From assembly GCF_007570865.1 (NCBI RefSeq), contig NZ_VLPS01000008.1:186001-250000 (forward strand): 64,000 bases of DNA, written 5' to 3'. A program made the translations under genes and the position numbers. The notes below the pieces were generated by a model. That model worked only from the letters and a program-made list of their open reading frames with translations, was not told the DNA's origin and searched no databases. This document shows positions 8,639 to 17,615 of the stretch, piece by piece. The stretch comes from Atlantibacter subterraneus (GTDB taxonomy: Bacteria > Pseudomonadota > Gammaproteobacteria > Enterobacterales > Enterobacteriaceae). How positions within the stretch are numbered: the first letter of the stretch is position 1; each line of letters begins with the position of its first letter.

Positions 8639-9556
8639 ATGTTCAGACATGTTAAACAACTACAGTACACAGTACGCGTATCAGAACCGAATCCCGGCCT
8701 GGCAAACCTGCTGCTCGAACAGTTTGGCGGCCCACAGGGCGAGCTGGCGGCGGCGTGCCGCTACTTTACTCAGGGGCTGGGAGATGACGATCCGGGCCGT
8801 AAAGATATGCTGATGGATATCGCTACCGAGGAGTTGAGCCACCTGGAAATCATCGGTTCGCTGGTGGGGATGCTGAACAAAGGTGCCAAAGGCGACCTGG
8901 CCGAAGGTACAGAAAAAGAAGGCGAGCTCTACCGCACCATCACCGGCAACGGTAACGATAGCCATCTGACCTCGCTGCTGTATGGCGGCGGTCCGGCGCT
9001 GGTCAACTCTGCGGGTGTGCCCTGGACAGCGGCTTACATTGATACCATCGGCGAAGTCACCGCCGACTTGCGCTCCAACATTGCGGCCGAAGCCCGCGCC
9101 AAAATCATCTATGAGCGCCTGATTAACCTGACCGACGACGTTGGCGTAAAAGACGCGCTGGGCTTCCTGATGACCCGCGAAGTGGCGCACCAGATTTCAT
9201 TTGAGAAAGCGCTGTATTCGATCCGCAATAATTTCCCGGCCGGGAAATTGCCGCCGATCGAACAATACTCCAACGTTTACTTCAATATGTCCGAAGGCGA
9301 CGACATGCGCGGCAGCTGGAATTCCGACGAGAACTTCACCTATGTCGCCGACCCACAACCGGCGGTAGATGGCGGCGATGGCCTGGCAAGCGTTCAACTG
9401 CCTGCCTCGCAGAAAGCCAATCTCGACAGCATGATTGCGCGTACCGCGTCCGATCCTTCGGTTAACCCGGTGACCGGCACCGATATCGGTTCGGTTCCGC
9501 CGATCGAAAATGAAGCCGCAGTCAAAAAATCCCCGGCGAAAAAGCCGAAGAAATAA
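8639..9556 (+). CDS. katN: non-heme manganese catalase KatN
   Basis: A 305-residue dimanganese catalase, disproportionating hydrogen peroxide to water and oxygen. Metal-ligand segments typical of the family are visible: LAAACRYFTQ (first Glu nearby in GGPQGEL), ATEELSHLEI (Glu-x-x-His), AAEARAKIIYERL and REVAHQISFEKAL. The lysine-rich tail KKSPAKKPKK is usual for enterobacterial KatN. It lies 70 bp after yciE. The first 20 residues (MFRHVKQLQYTVRVSEPNP) match the family start. No signal peptide, so cytoplasmic. Confidence 0.92.
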   Translation: MFRHVKQLQYTVRVSEPNPGLANLLLEQFGGPQGELAAACRYFTQGLGDDDPGRKDMLMDIATEELSHLEIIGSLVGMLNKGAKGDLAEGTEKEGELYRTITGNGNDSHLTSLLYGGGPALVNSAGVPWTAAYIDTIGEVTADLRSNIAAEARAKIIYERLINLTDDVGVKDALGFLMTREVAHQISFEKALYSIRNNFPAGKLPPIEQYSNVYFNMSEGDDMRGSWNSDENFTYVADPQPAVDGGDGLASVQLPASQKANLDSMIARTASDPSVNPVTGTDIGSVPPIENEAAVKKSPAKKPKK

Positions 9557-9564
9557 CGCAACCG

Positions 9565-9587
9565 GTGACGGCTCTCAGAGCCGTCAC
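9565..9587. terminator. GC-rich hairpin after katN
   Basis: GTGACGGCTC (9565-9574) pairs with GAGCCGTCAC (9578-9587) around a 3-nt loop, 8 bp after the katN stop. No T tract follows; termination may be inefficient or it may protect the transcript end. Confidence 0.5.
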
Positions 9588-9701
9588 AACCTCCCCATGC
9601 AAGTACCCTTTACCCGCCAGAGATCAACAAAACCATTCATTCAGTGTGCCTATAATGCGGGGCCAATTTTACTCTCGCCCGTGTAACGGGGAAGGAAAAA
9701 T

Positions 9702-10853
9702 ATGTCTCTTATCACTGAATTACCCGCCATTTTCGATCAGTTCTCCGAAGCCCGTCAGAAAGGTTTTATCACCGTCATGGATCTCAAAGAGCAAGGCGTT
9801 CCGCTGGTGGGAACCTATTGCACCTTTATGCCTCAGGAGATCCCCATGGCTGCCGGCGCGGTGGTCGTCTCGCTGTGCTCCACCTCCGATGAGACCATCG
9901 AGGAAGCTGAAAAAGACCTGCCGCGCAACCTGTGCCCACTGATTAAAAGCAGCTACGGTTTCGGGAAAACCGATAAATGCCCCTACTTCTATTTCTCCGA
10001 CCTGGTGGTGGGTGAAACCACCTGCGACGGCAAGAAAAAGATGTACGAATACATGGCCGATTTTAAGGCCGTGCACGTCATGCAACTCCCGAACAGCGCC
10101 ACTGATGCCGCGTCCCGCGCGTTATGGAAGGCGGAAATCCATCGTCTGAAGGACGCCGTTGAACAGCGTTTTGGCACGACAATCACCGAGCAGGCGCTGC
10201 GCGAGGCCATCGCGCTGAAAAACCAGGAACGCCGCGCCACAGCCAATTTTTATCACGTCGGGCAGCTTAATCCGCCCGCGCTCAGCGGCATGGATATCCT
10301 CAAAGTAGTATACGGCGCGACCTTCCGCTTCGACAAAAAAGCGCTGATCGACGAACTGAACGGCATGGCGGCACGCGTGCGTCAGGAGTGGCAGGACGGC
10401 AAACGGCTGGAAGCCCGCCCGCGGATTCTGATCACCGGTTGCCCCATCGGCGGCGCGGCGGAAAAAGTGGTGCGCGCCATCGAGGAGAACGGCGGTTGGG
10501 TGGTGGGCTTTGAAAACTGCACCGGCGCGAAAGCGACCGAACACTGCGTGGATGAAACCGGCGATGTGTACGACGCGCTCACCGACAAATATCTGGCGAT
10601 TGGCTGCTCCTGCATTTCCCCTAACGACCAACGCCTGAAACTGCTTAGCCAGATGGTGGAAGAGTACCAGGCCGACGGCGTGGTGGATGTGATTTTGCAG
10701 GCCTGCCATACATACGCCGTAGAATCGCTGGCAATTAAGCGCCACGTGCGTGAAAACCACAACATCCCGTATATCGCTATCGAGACCGATTACTCTACCT
10801 CGGATATCGGGCAACTCAGCACCCGCGTGGCGGCCTTTATCGAAATGCTTTAA
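9702..10853 (+). CDS. yjiM: YjiM, 2-hydroxyacyl-CoA dehydratase D-family protein
   Basis: A 383-residue protein, the length of E. coli YjiM. It belongs to the HgdB/HgdC beta-subunit-like family that carries [4Fe-4S] clusters, including double-cubane proteins; cysteines suited to this are seen in PLIKSSYGFGKTDKCPYF, ITGCPIGG, FENCTGAK, IGCSCISPN and LQACHTYAVES. Relatives perform ATP-driven low-potential reductions of small molecules; the E. coli protein has no firmly assigned substrate. TATAAT at 9651-9656 may be the -10. GGGGAAGGA precedes the ATG. It is 9 bp before yjiL, its predicted activator. Confidence 0.88.
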   Translation: MSLITELPAIFDQFSEARQKGFITVMDLKEQGVPLVGTYCTFMPQEIPMAAGAVVVSLCSTSDETIEEAEKDLPRNLCPLIKSSYGFGKTDKCPYFYFSDLVVGETTCDGKKKMYEYMADFKAVHVMQLPNSATDAASRALWKAEIHRLKDAVEQRFGTTITEQALREAIALKNQERRATANFYHVGQLNPPALSGMDILKVVYGATFRFDKKALIDELNGMAARVRQEWQDGKRLEARPRILITGCPIGGAAEKVVRAIEENGGWVVGFENCTGAKATEHCVDETGDVYDALTDKYLAIGCSCISPNDQRLKLLSQMVEEYQADGVVDVILQACHTYAVESLAIKRHVRENHNIPYIAIETDYSTSDIGQLSTRVAAFIEML

Positions 10854-10862
10854 GGAGCGGTT

Positions 10863-11630
10863 GTGGCTGTATCAGTAGGCATTGATTCCGGTTCGACCAC
10901 CACCAAAGGCGTACTGTTACAGGACGGCGCGATTGTGCGCCGCTTCCTGTGCCCGACGCCGTTCCGCCCGGAAACGGCAATAAGCGAAGCCTGGCAAAAC
11001 CTCAGCGCCGGGCTGGACGAACGCCCTTTCCTCACCCTCACCGGCTATGGACGACAACTGGTGGATTTCGCCGATAAACAGGTTACGGAAATCTCCTGCC
11101 ATGGTCTGGGCGCGCGCCTGCTGGTGCCGGACACCCGCACGGTGATCGACATCGGCGGCCAGGACAGTAAAGTCATCCAGCTCGACGAGCAGGGCAACCT
11201 GACCGATTTTCTGATGAACGACAAATGCGCCGCCGGCACTGGACGCTTTCTGGAAGTCATCTCGCGCACCCTCGGTGCCAGCGTTGATCAGCTCGACGCG
11301 ATTACCCACGGCGTGGAGCCGCACGCCATCACCAGCATGTGTACGGTATTCGCCGAATCAGAAGTCATCAGCCTGCGCTCGGCGGGCGTCGCCCCGGAAG
11401 CGATTCTCGCCGGGATCGTCAACGCCATGGCGCGCCGCAGCGCAAACTTTATCGGCAGATTGTCGGCACAGGGGCCGGTGTTGTTTACCGGTGGCGTCAG
11501 CCACTGCGCCGTGTTTGTCGAGAAGCTGACGCAACACGTGGGCATGACGGTACAAACCCATCCCGACGCCCAGTATGCCGGTGCGGTAGGCGCAGCGCTG
11601 ATCGGCCAGCAGCCGGGGAAACGCCGATGA
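10863..11630 (+). CDS. yjiL: YjiL, BadF/BadG/BcrA/BcrD-type activator ATPase
   Basis: A 255-residue ASKHA-fold ATPase. It shows the phosphate-1 loop GIDSGSTTTKG, the second DIGGQDSKVI loop, the cluster-binding cysteine segment NDKCAAGTGRF, and a second MCTVFAESE cysteine. In the family the homodimer holds one [4Fe-4S] cluster between subunits and, driven by ATP, injects an electron into the dehydratase or double-cubane partner, here YjiM just upstream. The start is a GTG at 10863 with TAAGGAG ahead of it. Its stop overlaps the ATG of the next small gene by 4 bp, evidence for translational coupling. Confidence 0.9.
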   Translation: MAVSVGIDSGSTTTKGVLLQDGAIVRRFLCPTPFRPETAISEAWQNLSAGLDERPFLTLTGYGRQLVDFADKQVTEISCHGLGARLLVPDTRTVIDIGGQDSKVIQLDEQGNLTDFLMNDKCAAGTGRFLEVISRTLGASVDQLDAITHGVEPHAITSMCTVFAESEVISLRSAGVAPEAILAGIVNAMARRSANFIGRLSAQGPVLFTGGVSHCAVFVEKLTQHVGMTVQTHPDAQYAGAVGAALIGQQPGKRR

Positions 11631-11878
11631 CCGAATACCTGTTTCTGTTCCACAGTACCCTCGGCGTGGTGAAAACCCGCCGGGCGCTCCAGGCGGCGGG
11701 AATCGATTTTCGCGTCACTGATATCCCGCGCCAGCTGCGCGGCGGCTGCGGGCTGTGTGTCTGGGTCGCCTGCGCGGAAGACGGGTACCAGGAGTGGGTC
11801 ATGGCCGGGCTGACGGAATCGGTGTATCGGGTGGAAGGGGAACAGTGGGAATGCATCGCCAGTTATCCCTCAGGATGA
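11627..11878 (+). CDS. DUF3343 small CxxC protein
   Basis: An 83-residue protein beginning at the ATG that overlaps the yjiL stop (ATGA). It has MTEYLFLFHSTLGVVKTRRAL at the N-terminus and the conserved RQLRGGCGLCVWV core with a CxxC pair. DUF3343 proteins are small, sometimes described as sulfur/selenium-carrier-like, and frequently lie beside anaerobic iron-sulfur or selenium metabolism genes. Coupling to yjiM-yjiL suggests an accessory role for that reductase, for instance in cluster or sulfur handling. This role is inference. Confidence 0.75.
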   Translation: MTEYLFLFHSTLGVVKTRRALQAAGIDFRVTDIPRQLRGGCGLCVWVACAEDGYQEWVMAGLTESVYRVEGEQWECIASYPSG

Positions 11879-11882
11879 ATCG

Positions 11883-11911
11883 TTGACAGCGATTCAAACA
11901 AATGGTTGTAT
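11883..11911 (+). promoter_or_regulatory. probable sigma-70 promoter of the MarR-GNAT gene
   Basis: TTGACA (11883-11888), 17-bp spacer, TTGTAT (11906-11911), just before the MarR-GNAT gene and right after the end of the DUF3343 gene. Confidence 0.6.
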
Positions 11912-11923
11912 TGCACAACCATT
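11901..11923. promoter_or_regulatory. perfect inverted repeat, probable MarR-family operator
   Basis: AATGGTTGT (11901-11909), spacer ATTGC, ACAACCATT (11915-11923): a perfect 9-bp dyad that covers the predicted -10 and start-point of the promoter ahead of a MarR-domain gene. TTGT/ACAA half-sites of this size and spacing are typical MarR operators. Autorepression is the inferred role. Confidence 0.7.
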
Positions 11924-11943
11924 TACCGCTCTCAGATGCCTTT

Positions 11944-12891
11944 ATGATCGACTCCGCCATTATCAACGACATTCGTGTCTCTTCGCGCCTGATGGTTCGC
12001 GAGCTGGGCTTTATGAATGCCACGCTTGCCGCCACGGACTATTCTCCTTCCGCCGTCCATACGCTGGTGGAAATTGACGCTCACGGCGCGCTTACCGCCG
12101 CGCAACTGGTGCAAATCCTTGGGCTGGAAAAATCCAGCGTCAGCCGGATGGTCAGCAAACTGATCGCCGCCGGTGAGTTGCAGGAAACGCCTTCGGCGCA
12201 GGACGGGCGGGTCAAGCAACTGCAACTCACTGAACAAGGGCGGGAAAGCGTTGCGCGGATAAACCAGTACGGCGCGATGCGGGTAGTCGAGGCGCTGGAA
12301 CAGCTTAACCCTTCCCAGCAACAGTCCGTGGCCCGTGGGCTGGCGGCCTATGCCCACGCGCTGGAAGCCTGCCGGAACGGCGCACGCGTTAGCGAGGCCA
12401 GCCCGTTTGAAATTGTTACCGGGTATCATCCCGGCATGATTGGCCGCATCAGCGAAATGCACGGCAGTTACTACGCTAAACATTATGATTTCGGGCACTT
12501 CTTTGAAGGCAAAGTCGCGTCGGGTCTGGCGGAATTTTGCACGCGGCTGGACAGGCCGTGCAATCAGATCTGGCTGGTGAAGCATCACGGGCGGATTGTC
12601 GGGTCGGTTGCTATCGACGGCGAAGACCTGGGTAATAACGAAGCGCACCTGCGCTGGTTTATCCTCGACGACGACTGTCGCGGCAGCGGCATGGGCCGCC
12701 GGTTACTGAGTGAGGCGATGGATTTTTGCGACCGCCAGAGGTTCGCAGCCACGCAGCTCTGGACGTTTAGCGGGCTTGATGCGGCGCGTAGGCTGTATGA
12801 GTCATTTGGATTTACGCTGGCCCGCGAATGGCAGGGCGATCAGTGGGGGAGAGAGATGCTGGAGCAGCAGTTTATGCGGGTGGGACGTTAA
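11944..12891 (+). CDS. MarR-GNAT fusion regulator/acetyltransferase
   Basis: A 315-residue two-domain protein. Residues 1-145 are a MarR-type winged helix (SPSAVHTLVEIDAHG, LVQILGLEKSSVSRMVSKL recognition helix region, DGRVKQLQLTEQG wing). Residues about 155-315 are a GNAT acetyltransferase (HLRWFILDDDCRGSGMGRRLLSEAM, with the R-G-x-G-x-G/A acetyl-CoA loop). Such fusions are common in proteobacteria and act as regulators, acetyltransferases, or both. The ATG at 11944 is chosen because an upstream in-frame ATG at 11902 lies inside the operator and promoter. It is immediately downstream of yjiM-yjiL and could also influence them. Substrate unknown. Confidence 0.85.
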   Translation: MIDSAIINDIRVSSRLMVRELGFMNATLAATDYSPSAVHTLVEIDAHGALTAAQLVQILGLEKSSVSRMVSKLIAAGELQETPSAQDGRVKQLQLTEQGRESVARINQYGAMRVVEALEQLNPSQQQSVARGLAAYAHALEACRNGARVSEASPFEIVTGYHPGMIGRISEMHGSYYAKHYDFGHFFEGKVASGLAEFCTRLDRPCNQIWLVKHHGRIVGSVAIDGEDLGNNEAHLRWFILDDDCRGSGMGRRLLSEAMDFCDRQRFAATQLWTFSGLDAARRLYESFGFTLAREWQGDQWGREMLEQQFMRVGR

Positions 12892-12892
12892 A

Positions 12893-12926
12893 ATAAAAAT
12901 GGCTTGAAGCAAACGCCTCAAGCCAT
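12893..12926 (-). terminator. Rho-independent terminator of the GH127 gene
   Basis: ATGGCTTGA (12899-12907) and TCAAGCCAT (12918-12926) form a 9-bp stem. On the minus strand it is followed by TTTTTATTTTA, so it ends transcription coming from the GH127 gene; it may also serve the convergent MarR-GNAT gene weakly. Confidence 0.75.
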
Positions 12927-12971
12927 CGAAAACCTTTTCCAGCCCCTTGCTGCTGAAGGGAACGGACAACG

Positions 12972-14933
12972 TTACTGGTAGCGCTGGCTATTTACCCAAA
13001 TTCGCATTTCACCCTCTCCCCGGTTGGCCCATGCATACCAGGGAATAAATGTTAGCGCCACGGATTCGCCTTCGGTAGCAGGCTGATCAAACCGATATAA
13101 CGACCCTGTATCGTCCGACAACGCACGAAGCCGGACGCCACTCGCCTGAATAAGCGTTTTTCCTTGCATCAGGCCGGTGCCAGAAATCAATGTGAACGGC
13201 AGGCGCTCATCCAGCCAAAGGTTGTGCAAATCGCAACCATTATCCGCCTCCTCCAGGCAATAGACCAAAGGCCCACGCTGAAGCGCCACTTTCCCGGCAA
13301 GCTGTCTGACTTGCGGATGGGCATACACCGGTCGGACAGACATCGGTAACTGCATTTCGATGATGTCGCCCGCTTTCCAGCATCGGTGAAGATGCAGGTA
13401 ACCTTTGATCGGCTCGTAGTTTACCGGATCGCCGTTCACTTTCACCACGGCATTGGCGCACCAGCCAGGGATACGCACGGCCAGGGTATGCGTTATTTCC
13501 TTCGGGCAGTCGACGGTGATGGCTATCTTATCCTGGGTAGGATAGTGACCTTCGAGCGTCAGCGTTAACGGCTGCCCATCAATCTGATGCGTCCAGGTAT
13601 TGCCCACAAACAGATTAATAAACAGCGTTTCTGGATGAACGGTATAAATATATTGTCCGATGCCCGATAACGTCCGGGCGATATTTGGCGGGCAACAGGC
13701 GCAGCCAAACCAGCGCTGGCGAACCGGTTTTACATGCTCATATTTATGATTGTGTCGGATAGCAACCGGGGCTGTTTCCAGCGGGTTCACATAGAAAAAG
13801 TGCCTGCCGTCAAGCGACATCCCGCCGAGCACCGTGTTGTACAATGCGCGTTCCATCACGTCCGCATACTCCGCATCCCCTTCACATTCCAGCATTCGTC
13901 GGGCAAACATCATCACGGCGATAGAGGCACAGGTTTCGGTATAAGCCGTATCGGAAGGCAGGTCGTAATTACAGCTAAATGCTTCACCACGCGCCTGGGA
14001 ACCAATACCGCCTGTAATATACATCTGGCGCTGAACCATGCTGTCCCATAAGCGACGACACACTTGATAGCGGGCATCGTCCTGTTTTAAATGCGCCAGA
14101 TGCGCCGCTCCGGTCAGCAGATAGGCGAAGCGTACCGCATGCCCGATGGCTTCTTGTTGTTCTTTTAAAGGGGCATGCGCCTGGCTGTAAGCTTTATCTT
14201 TAAACATCCAGCCGGGTCCGTTAGTCACGGAACGCCAGGTAAAACCGCGTTTTTCATATTCACTCTCGTAGAAATGCGGCGTCGTACCCCGCTCATCAAT
14301 AAAGTAAGTGGCGAGATCCAGATACCGACGATTCGCGGTGACTTCGTAGAGTTTTAATAGCGCCAGCTCAATTTCTGGATGCCCTGGATAGCCTTTGATC
14401 TGTCCGCTGTTTCGTCCAAATACGCTGTCGATATGATCGGCAAAGCGACAGGAGATATCGATAATTTTCTGTTTCCCGGTGACCAGATAGTAGGCCACAG
14501 CGGCTTCAAACAGATGCCCGGCACAATAAAGCTCGTGGTTTTCTGCCAGATTTGTCCAGCGCTGACCAGGCTCTTTAACGGTATACCAGGTGTTAAGGTA
14601 TCCATCTTCCCACTGCGCCTGCTCTAAAAGATCGATGACCGCATCGGCGGTTGCTTCAAGCGCCGCATCCGGATACTGGCTCAGAGACCAGGCAACCGCT
14701 TCCAGCCATTTGGTTACGTCACTATCCTGAAAAACCATGCCGTAGAACTCGCCTTCTTCAAGTCCTGCGGCAATCCTGAAGTTACGCAGCGCGTGGCTGG
14801 GTTCGGCATCGGTGATACGGTCATTAATCGCATCCCACTGATAAGGGATGACGACCTCCCGAGTGAGGCGCTGGTAGTCGCCGAAAAACGTATCGGTAAT
14901 TTTAATTTTGTGAAAATCAAACAGCGAAGTCAT
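12972..14933 (-). CDS. GH127 beta-L-arabinofuranosidase
   Basis: A 653-residue glycoside hydrolase of family 127, which releases L-arabinofuranose from beta-linked arabino-oligosaccharides such as those on hydroxyproline-rich plant glycoproteins. Family catalytic elements are all present: the acid/base Glu in GSQARGEAF (about residue 317), the Glu-x-Cys zinc ligands in AYTETCAS (about 333 and 335), and the paired cysteines of CACCPPN (about 413-414), one being the nucleophile. No signal peptide, so it acts in the cytoplasm on imported oligosaccharides. ATG at 14933 is preferred over 14939 because GAGGA would otherwise be only 1 nt away. It is 18 bp after the transporter gene, as one operon. 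Confidence 0.9.
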   Translation of the reverse strand: MTSLFDFHKIKITDTFFGDYQRLTREVVIPYQWDAINDRITDAEPSHALRNFRIAAGLEEGEFYGMVFQDSDVTKWLEAVAWSLSQYPDAALEATADAVIDLLEQAQWEDGYLNTWYTVKEPGQRWTNLAENHELYCAGHLFEAAVAYYLVTGKQKIIDISCRFADHIDSVFGRNSGQIKGYPGHPEIELALLKLYEVTANRRYLDLATYFIDERGTTPHFYESEYEKRGFTWRSVTNGPGWMFKDKAYSQAHAPLKEQQEAIGHAVRFAYLLTGAAHLAHLKQDDARYQVCRRLWDSMVQRQMYITGGIGSQARGEAFSCNYDLPSDTAYTETCASIAVMMFARRMLECEGDAEYADVMERALYNTVLGGMSLDGRHFFYVNPLETAPVAIRHNHKYEHVKPVRQRWFGCACCPPNIARTLSGIGQYIYTVHPETLFINLFVGNTWTHQIDGQPLTLTLEGHYPTQDKIAITVDCPKEITHTLAVRIPGWCANAVVKVNGDPVNYEPIKGYLHLHRCWKAGDIIEMQLPMSVRPVYAHPQVRQLAGKVALQRGPLVYCLEEADNGCDLHNLWLDERLPFTLISGTGLMQGKTLIQASGVRLRALSDDTGSLYRFDQPATEGESVALTFIPWYAWANRGEGEMRIWVNSQRYQ

Positions 14934-14951
14934 GGTCATTCCTCATGATGA

Positions 14952-16349
14952 TCAGCGTACAGAATGCGTATCCAGTTCCAGCCTTATTGTGCGCATTGTG
15001 TCTGAGGTTAATTTGCAGCGGCGTACCAATAAAGCCAGCAGCAGATGGAATATGGCGGGTAAGAAAGTTTGCAGCGCGGTGATCCCCTGAAGCGAAAATG
15101 CCGTCTGGTTTTCCAGGCCGGGCCTATAGGCCACAATAACCAGTACCAGGCTGATCATGGCCGCCCCGGATGCCCAGGCCATTTTGATGCAGAATAAATT
15201 GATGGCGAAATTAAAACCCGAAGTCTTAACCCCCGTTTTCCACTGTCCATAGGTATTGGCAAAAGCCATGATGGAAAAATGCAGCGGCAAGGTAAAACCC
15301 AGCACTACACCATTGGTGAAAATGATCACCAGCCACAGCGTCTGCCAGGCTGGACTGGCGGGTAAAAACCACATCAAAAGCGCTGCTGCCGCTAAAAACA
15401 AATTGGTGTAGTAATAAACCTTAACGGCATCAAATTTGCGGGTAACACGGTTAACAACCATTGCTCCGAGGATGGAAGACATCGCCAGTGAGGTAAAGAA
15501 CAGCGACGAATAACCGACTTTCCCCTCCAGGACGTAAGTAATGAAATACATGTAACTACCGCCACGAATGTTGAAGCAGTTAATGATGACGAATGACATC
15601 AGCAGCATTAATAACAACTGATCGTTTTGCTTCACCAGCGCGAACGTCTGGCGTAAAGAGACCTGCCCCATCAGGCTGCTGGATGTCCGCTCCTGAACCC
15701 AGTAGAAGCAGCACAGAAACATCGCAATAGCCGCTAAAGCCAGTACGGAGACGCCATACTGATAGCCCTGTGCAGTATTGCCCTGGCCCAGGCTTGCTAC
15801 CAGATAGGGTAAGCCAGCTGAAACCATCAGCCCGGCAATACCGCACAAAGCAAAACGCCAGGTCTGACACGCAATCACCTCTTCACGTTTAGTCGTCATA
15901 CTGTTAATGAGCGCGCAATAAGGCACGTTAATGGCGGTATAACCAATTGATAGCATCAGGTAAGTGCCAAACGCCCAGACCAGTTTCATGTTGTAGCTAA
16001 GATCGGGTACGGTAAACGTTAATACCACCACCATCCCCAACGGCAGCGCCACCCAGAGTTGCCAGGGGCGAAAACGCCCATATTTGCTGCGAGTTCGGTC
16101 AGCAACCAACCCCATCATCGGGTCGGTAATCGCATCAAAAATACGCAATACAACGAACAGCGTGCCCACGACAGCAGGCGTTAATCCAAAAATATCGGTA
16201 TAAAAAAAGGTTAAAAACTTCCCAATCAAAAAGGTGATGATTGTTCCACCGGCATCACCCAGCCCATAACCAATTTTTTCTTTTATTGAAAGTTTGTCGT
16301 TAATTTCCGGAGAAACGAGATGTCCAGAATCAATCCGGGTGTCTGTCAT
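14952..16349 (-). CDS. GPH-family sugar:cation symporter (MFS)
   Basis: A 465-residue, 12-helix transporter of the glycoside-pentoside-hexuronide:cation symporter family (MelB/XynB/YicJ type). Hallmarks are the N-terminal [13 protein letters not shown], then [28 protein letters not shown] (the loop 2-3 signature), and the [15 protein letters not shown] segment. Together with the downstream GH127 enzyme it predicts uptake of beta-L-arabinofuranosyl oligosaccharides or a related plant glycan with cytoplasmic hydrolysis. First gene of the operon, divergent from the AraC regulator. Confidence 0.9.
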   Translation of the reverse strand: MTDTRIDSGHLVSPEINDKLSIKEKIGYGLGDAGGTIITFLIGKFLTFFYTDIFGLTPAVVGTLFVVLRIFDAITDPMMGLVADRTRSKYGRFRPWQLWVALPLGMVVVLTFTVPDLSYNMKLVWAFGTYLMLSIGYTAINVPYCALINSMTTKREEVIACQTWRFALCGIAGLMVSAGLPYLVASLGQGNTAQGYQYGVSVLALAAIAMFLCCFYWVQERTSSSLMGQVSLRQTFALVKQNDQLLLMLLMSFVIINCFNIRGGSYMYFITYVLEGKVGYSSLFFTSLAMSSILGAMVVNRVTRKFDAVKVYYYTNLFLAAAALLMWFLPASPAWQTLWLVIIFTNGVVLGFTLPLHFSIMAFANTYGQWKTGVKTSGFNFAINLFCIKMAWASGAAMISLVLVIVAYRPGLENQTAFSLQGITALQTFLPAIFHLLLALLVRRCKLTSDTMRTIRLELDTHSVR

Positions 16350-16499
16350 AGCCTTACCTCAATTATTAATAAATTGATTGCGTATATTTGACGAGAACAT
16401 AAAGAAATTTCCTTGAGATGATTCTAGGGGTGAAGGCGTAACTCGGGATAGGGAGCAAAAAGCATAAAAACGCGACGATTCCGACTTGCCATAGATTTT

Positions 16500-16515
16500 T
16501 GTGATACAGTTCAAC
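16500..16515. promoter_or_regulatory. CRP-like half-conserved site in the divergent sugar promoter region
   Basis: TGTGA (16500-16504), 6 nt, TCAAC (16511-16515). The left half is a perfect CRP half-site, the right keeps only TCA. Position between the transporter operon and the AraC gene fits catabolite control, but the match is partial. Confidence 0.3.
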
Positions 16516-16667
16516 AAAAAGGAATATTGTGAATCCGATACCGCTGTGGCGATATCTCAGCCTGTATTATGGGCGTTGACCATACGTCATGTAACAAAAA
16601 CGGCGTTAATCAGGTGCACTCATCCTTTTCAACTCCGCGGATTTTCCGTGGTGTTGCAGGAGACGAC

Positions 16668-17489
16668 ATGATCGAAGTCATCAGCAATATTGGTCTTAAA
16701 ATAGAAAATGGCGGATTATTTATTTCACGCGGCCAGGGGATCCACCCCCGGCGGATTATTCACTCCTGGGAGTTAATATTTGTTGAATCTGGCTCGTTAT
16801 CCATTCGTGAAGATAATGACTATTATACCGTCGGGGCAGGACAGTGCCTTATTCTGGCTCCCGGAAAAACCCATGAAGGCACCGATAATTTTCCTGCTGA
16901 CTTAAAATTCTTTTGGATCCATTTCACTTTATTACCCTCAGAGTTGCCCGCTTTGCTACCCGGTGAAAGCACCATAACGTTAGCTAATTATATACGAGTA
17001 AAAGACTCAAATTCGGTTGCCTCCTTGTTCCGCTTATTTCTCAGTGAACAAACGGCAAACGCGCCCGTTGAATTGCTGAACACAATTTTTCTGTTAATTT
17101 TGAAAAAACTCGCCGCTTCTGTACCGTTTGATAAACATACCGAAAATGAAAGCGTGCTGGTTCAACAGGCAGCAGCCTACATTCGGACACATTATCATTT
17201 AAAAATTTCCACCTCATCCGTAGCGGCGAAATTGAAATGCAACCCTGATTACCTCGGACGCTTATTCAGACAATATCGTGGTCTTACGGTCACCGATGAG
17301 ATCAATCAACAACGGGTAAAAACGGCAGAAAGTTTACTCGTTACAAGTCTGTTTTCTCTGCCCGATATTGCCACCCGATGCGGATTTACAGATACAGCCT
17401 ATTTCCGGGAAATATTTAAAAAATACAAAGGCGTAACGCCAAAGAAATGGCGAGCACTTTATTCGAGGATCCACATTAATACGCATTAA
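16668..17489 (+). CDS. AraC family transcriptional regulator of the sugar cassette
   Basis: A 273-residue regulator with an N-terminal cupin-like effector domain (HSWELIFVESGSLSI, ILAPGKTHEG, FFWIHFT) and a C-terminal AraC double helix-turn-helix (SSVAAKLKCNPDYLGRLFRQ and IATRCGFTDTAYFREIFKKYKGVTP). ATG at 16668 is chosen for the strong AGGAGA at 16658-16663; an in-frame ATG at 16569 has no ribosome site. Divergent orientation to the GPH symporter/GH127 operon implies it senses the imported sugar and activates that operon. Confidence 0.88.
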   Translation: MIEVISNIGLKIENGGLFISRGQGIHPRRIIHSWELIFVESGSLSIREDNDYYTVGAGQCLILAPGKTHEGTDNFPADLKFFWIHFTLLPSELPALLPGESTITLANYIRVKDSNSVASLFRLFLSEQTANAPVELLNTIFLLILKKLAASVPFDKHTENESVLVQQAAAYIRTHYHLKISTSSVAAKLKCNPDYLGRLFRQYRGLTVTDEINQQRVKTAESLLVTSLFSLPDIATRCGFTDTAYFREIFKKYKGVTPKKWRALYSRIHINTH

Positions 17490-17554
17490 CGGGCTTATAA
17501 AAGAGGTAAGTTATTACCGCGCTAAATTGATAATGACTTCCGGTCCGGAAAAAC

Positions 17555-17581
17555 AAAAACTGGCCCTTACGGCCAGTTTTT
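17555..17581. terminator. bidirectional terminator between araC-type gene and gor
   Basis: AAAAACTGGCC (17555-17565), loop CTTAC, GGCCAGTTTTT (17571-17581): an 11-bp perfect stem with T runs on both strands, serving the two convergent genes. Confidence 0.85.
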
Positions 17582-17615
17582 CAGATAAGCAGATATCAAA
17601 AACAATGCTCTGTGC

